A stretch of 9,858 bases of DNA from CAZVBV01 sp964513975 (GTDB lineage Bacteria > Patescibacteriota > Gracilibacteria > UBA4473): the NCBI GenBank assembly GCA_964513975.1, contig CAZEON010000049.1, forward strand, positions 1 to 9,858. The letters run 5' to 3'. How positions within the stretch are numbered: position 1 is the first letter of the stretch; each line of letters begins with the position of its first letter. The position numbers were made by a program, and so were the translations under genes. Below are positions 8,401 through 9,858 of the stretch, piece by piece. Below the pieces are notes generated by a model. The model saw only the letters and a list, made by a program, of their open reading frames with translations. It had not been told where the DNA came from and did no database searches.

Positions 8401-9858
8401 ATGTTTTTCCAGGGAAAAGTATTACTCCTATTGCAGGAAAGGCAGTCTTTACACTTTTTCCAGAAGATACAGATGTTGGAGGATCATTTGATATCAGTAT
8501 GGAAGTTGATGGAGAAGTACTTCAAACAATTCCCGTCACGGTTTCAAAGAATTCATTAACGGTGCTTTCAACGGAAGAGACGGTTGTTGTAAACGACAAA
8601 GAAGGAATTGTAATAGAAGCAAAAGTAGAAGATTCAAAAGGAATCATCTCTTCAGAGAAAGATGGCAGCATATTGATCTTTGAATCCGACTGGGGAACAT
8701 TTGAAAACAAAGGGCAATCAAGCGTTCTCAAAGGACGATCAGCAATTTTGTTTTTTCCAGGAATTCGTTCGGGTGAAGCTCTTATTCGTGTTCAAGATAT
8801 TCAAAAACTACTCCCTCCTGCGGAAGAATCTGTAAAAATAGTTGCTGGAGATATCCACTCTATTGCTTTTGAAACAAAGACAGAAATACTTATTGCAGGA
8901 GCTGATTTCGTACCAATTGTGGCACAGCTTCGGGATGAGTTTGGGAATGATATTACAACTGGGTCAAGAGAATTTATATGGGAAACAGAAAACTTAGAAG
9001 TACAAGGAATTGAAAAAGCGAAGGAGTTTAAAACCACTATTGAAAGCGGGAAAAAGAAACTCTTAATTCGTCCGAAAAACAAACTGCCATCAGCAAGAGT
9101 GATCGTTCGTCTCAAACTTTCAGAAGAAGAAAAATCTTCATTACAAAGTTTGAAGAAAATAGAAACCATAAAAAAAGATGAGAAATCTGCCGAGGGGGCA
9201 TCCAAAGAGACATCTTTATTCAAAAACACAGACAATCTTGAAACTAGAGAGTCAATTACAGAATCGCAGATAAAAAATAATGATTCCTTTCTGGAAATTC
9301 CAATAAAAAAAGATGTTCTACAAGAAGGAAAGCCAAAAGTGAAAACTTTTTCTCTTGAATCAACAATTGCATTGGATTCGAAGGATTCTATGGAAAATGT
9401 TTTTAAAGAGGGAATAATTCCAATGAGTCGAGACTTTTTAGGAAAAGAAGCCATCCTAACAAAAAAGAAAGAAAATCCAGAAATTATACAAAAAGATACA
9501 AAAACATTGTTTAAAGATATTCCTTCAGGGGAGGAGCTAATAAAATCAGGCGTAAAAACACTGATAAAAAAAGTTTTTTCAGAGACACAAAAAACAACGA
9601 AAACGAACGATTTTGAAGAGATAACGCAATCAAAAATTTTCAACATTCCCAAAGAAGTAGTATTTACCATTGAAACATCGGAAGAAAGTGTAACGGCGGG
9701 ATCGGTGGATCCCATTCGCGTACTCGTTGTGGCTGAGACAGGAGAGGGTGAACAAATTGAACAAAACATGGTTGTGAATGTTTTAGGAGAACCAGAAGGA
9801 ATAGGACAATTCCTCAGTACTATTAATATGGAAGATGGATTGGGTGAGTTTAAGTTTT
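5436..9858 (+). CDS. Giant exported protein with Ig-like repeats (3' end missing)
   Basis: At least 1474 residues with no stop before the window edge. TTG 5436 is chosen because GGAGG precedes it by eight bases; ATG 5358 would add 26 residues and has no such site. A basic stretch (R-K-Y-I-W-K-K-R, 22-29), a hydrophobic core (30-39) and A-H-A at 47-49 form a signal peptide with a rather long n-region, so the protein is exported by Sec. Order after cleavage: alpha/beta region with G-D-V-P-L-P (142-147) and W-H-G-V-I-R (191-196); Cys-bearing region with Asp-rich motifs (450-640); coiled coil (~690-770); W/F-rich hydrophobic stretch between C864 and C875; acidic Ser/Asp/Pro linker (896-928); Ig-like domains at ~939-1036, 1039-1138 and 1139-1228; Lys/Ser/Glu-rich spacer (1229-1401); a fourth Ig-like domain from 1402. 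Surface adhesion or extracellular processing is inferred. Any C-terminal anchor lies outside the window. Confidence 0.93.
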   Translation, partial: MKLLVNFVPTQVGNLWSIISSRKYIWKKRLAVLLIGVLLTPSFTPPAHALFGYWKSPTVPDVGREKLVSILVEESLLENIKLKNKIENYASNVQENINGEVVLIPIPQDASPLDIYEGNAHLYFSGKDSDGRSQLVGTIFVGDVPLPIVEKEGNLWPTIFPYVDFEDPVYNWDYEKERFVFRGGSHQAEVWHGVIRSDPRHDGGWDAKKLKDFREKELIAFFQTNEQVNSGSVTYDKNIFSADLITDQANGLGEVPMQHYENWINNIEDIAYLRYTKHWAAETMGNLDTENIIDTAILPDNMKPPAGSQSAESMMGSVPDIHTKMIIETGLKRYVEAWKEKLSIDNTEIEKIGRWGPEDIESTIILISQKDERSAVNLKNFNDLLDSILNTAIVAKNVSKDIKVKTTENVPISYIIPQIPPLEDIAMVQDRDKEMYWNGISRADMTITDCSILRGSPRTTAHPHAQMVEANRAYNPLTADPDYPTEADPDYLCENMKPPLGSDPDWTAYSEWWEEDKDEDETENYIDIGEDVYEGCCAVNAEFLEGSFEYVNNYCEIGSEWVIRDYKGLGELTPYPPAANDDPTLDNQYREHVGATESLFDITATKEVLTGQTGAEGCETILDQDGDHAMDSLSFHIEPTDSTISAQMENMGSIAMPVDKPRGFSFYDEQWDFHRINYFNVFDLIGRHKEVADEDARREILEQEILDRLQEKIEELNDIIRNNATENTNLIETTIFDDYTGHLDDIVDSLIWIDKNIEEKNRLMLETAFSPLKDAKKFLFDDEFHDGYEFVQITAEKAVSGNTGEEGISMGFEQGNAPDSKQFQEAKLKASEFSFDDGSDTKDIQKQDEEHFDFSGQESSQVACNGKNILTWFPCFIEWLTALPEIFTQQFIILPDPPKESNSDDSDTSSEESSKPNILPPSDNDPSNFQNTVSTIKTSVSQIHIGAGDTDPVVLEADLKNKAGGTIQSSGDREVEISFSSSNGEKFFDVFPGKSITPIAGKAVFTLFPEDTDVGGSFDISMEVDGEVLQTIPVTVSKNSLTVLSTEETVVVNDKEGIVIEAKVEDSKGIISSEKDGSILIFESDWGTFENKGQSSVLKGRSAILFFPGIRSGEALIRVQDIQKLLPPAEESVKIVAGDIHSIAFETKTEILIAGADFVPIVAQLRDEFGNDITTGSREFIWETENLEVQGIEKAKEFKTTIESGKKKLLIRPKNKLPSARVIVRLKLSEEEKSSLQSLKKIETIKKDEKSAEGASKETSLFKNTDNLETRESITESQIKNNDSFLEIPIKKDVLQEGKPKVKTFSLESTIALDSKDSMENVFKEGIIPMSRDFLGKEAILTKKKENPEIIQKDTKTLFKDIPSGEELIKSGVKTLIKKVFSETQKTTKTNDFEEITQSKIFNIPKEVVFTIETSEESVTAGSVDPIRVLVVAETGEGEQIEQNMVVNVLGEPEGIGQFLSTINMEDGLGEFKF
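5583..6500 (+). other. N-terminal alpha/beta region of gene 2 product, loosely C25-like
   Basis: After the signal peptide, a predicted strand L-V-G-T-I-F-V-G-D-V-P-L-P (135-147) is followed by F-P-Y-V-D-F (160-165), a Tyr/Trp/Asp segment, A-E-V-W-H-G-V-I-R (188-196) and a helix rich in Lys/Glu/Phe (~210-225). In C25 (gingipain-type) peptidases the order is a hydrophobic strand ending in GD, a substrate-side Tyr/Asp segment, a P-D-I-x-x-G-R strand and a helix with K-I-x-x-Y-E. The order is similar, but I cannot find the His and Cys of the catalytic dyad at the expected places; no cysteine occurs before residue 450. It may be an inactive relative or an unrelated fold. Confidence 0.3.
6870..6909 (+). 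repeat. 16-base direct repeat encoding A-D-P-D-Y
   Basis: GCGGATCCAGATTATC occurs at 6870-6885 and again, identical, at 6894-6909, a 24-base period in the gene 2 frame. It encodes A-D-P-D-Y twice, followed shortly by a diverged S-D-P-D-W. An exact short duplication inside a gene with otherwise no repeats suggests a recent local duplication or an expanding Asp-rich motif. Confidence 0.85.
8250..9858 (+). other. Ig-like repeat region of gene 2 product
   Basis: Three consecutive units of ~90-100 residues and a fourth, cut one, share the pattern of bacterial Ig-like domains of the invasin/intimin (Big_1) kind: a strand with alternating hydrophobics, a turn such as R-D-E-F-G-N-D (unit 3), a strand with F preceding a G-x-F element (unit 2 has F-E-S-D-W-G-T-F), then G-x-A-x-F/L-x-F and a final G-x-x-x-I-x-V strand. 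Units 1-3 are contiguous; unit 4 is separated by ~170 residues of Lys/Ser/Glu/Thr-rich, probably disordered sequence. No cysteine is found in this region. Such domains form extended stalks on surface proteins. Unit boundaries are by eye. Confidence 0.65.

Noticed and set aside
8801..9769. 322-codon open frame on the reverse strand
   Set aside because: It lies wholly inside gene 2, opposite its Ig-like and Lys-rich part, and its product is a low-complexity Ser/Phe/Ile-rich sequence of the kind produced opposite Glu/Lys-rich codons. The sense frame has a signal peptide, ribosome-binding site and recognisable domains.

Overview
The window is AT-rich (roughly 35-40% GC by eye) and holds two very large genes in tandem on the + strand: a complete gene at 227-5203 (1658 codons) and a second at 5436 that is still open at the right edge (at least 1474 codons). 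Together they fill about 95% of the window. I recognise no rRNA, tRNA, CRISPR array, insertion sequence or phage gene. Both frames run for kilobases with no in-frame TGA, so the code is standard and TGA-as-glycine lineages (Gracilibacteria/Absconditabacteria, code 25) are disfavoured. Giant orphan proteins, GGA/GGG-rich glycine and CGA-rich arginine codons suggest an uncultivated lineage, perhaps a candidate phyla radiation bacterium such as Peregrinibacteria. That placement is inference, not proof.

Layout. Positions 1-163 are non-coding as far as I can support, with a TTGACA-17-TAAGAT candidate promoter and a better TGG-TATAAT extended -10. Gene 1 starts most plausibly at GTG 227 behind a perfect GGAGGT, not at the upstream in-frame ATG 164, which has no Shine-Dalgarno sequence. 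It encodes a highly charged, helix-rich, apparently cytosolic protein with coiled-coil stretches and a tryptophan-rich C-terminal third. No known family is recognisable. A 232-base gap (5204-5435) contains two weak hairpins and ends in a ribosome-binding site that can fold into a small hairpin.

Gene 2 starts most plausibly at TTG 5436. It encodes an exported protein: a signal peptide with an A-H-A cleavage site; an N-terminal alpha/beta region with a loose resemblance to the C25 (gingipain-type) peptidase fold; a central region with all eight cysteines, calcium-loop-like Asp motifs and a coiled coil; an acidic Ser/Asp/Pro linker; three bacterial Ig-like domains; a long Lys/Ser/Glu-rich spacer; and a fourth Ig-like domain cut by the window end.

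Taken together the window looks like a cell-surface locus: a giant adhesin- or protease-like exported protein next to a giant cytosolic partner or unrelated orphan. The tandem order suggests linkage, but nothing in the sequence proves that the products cooperate.
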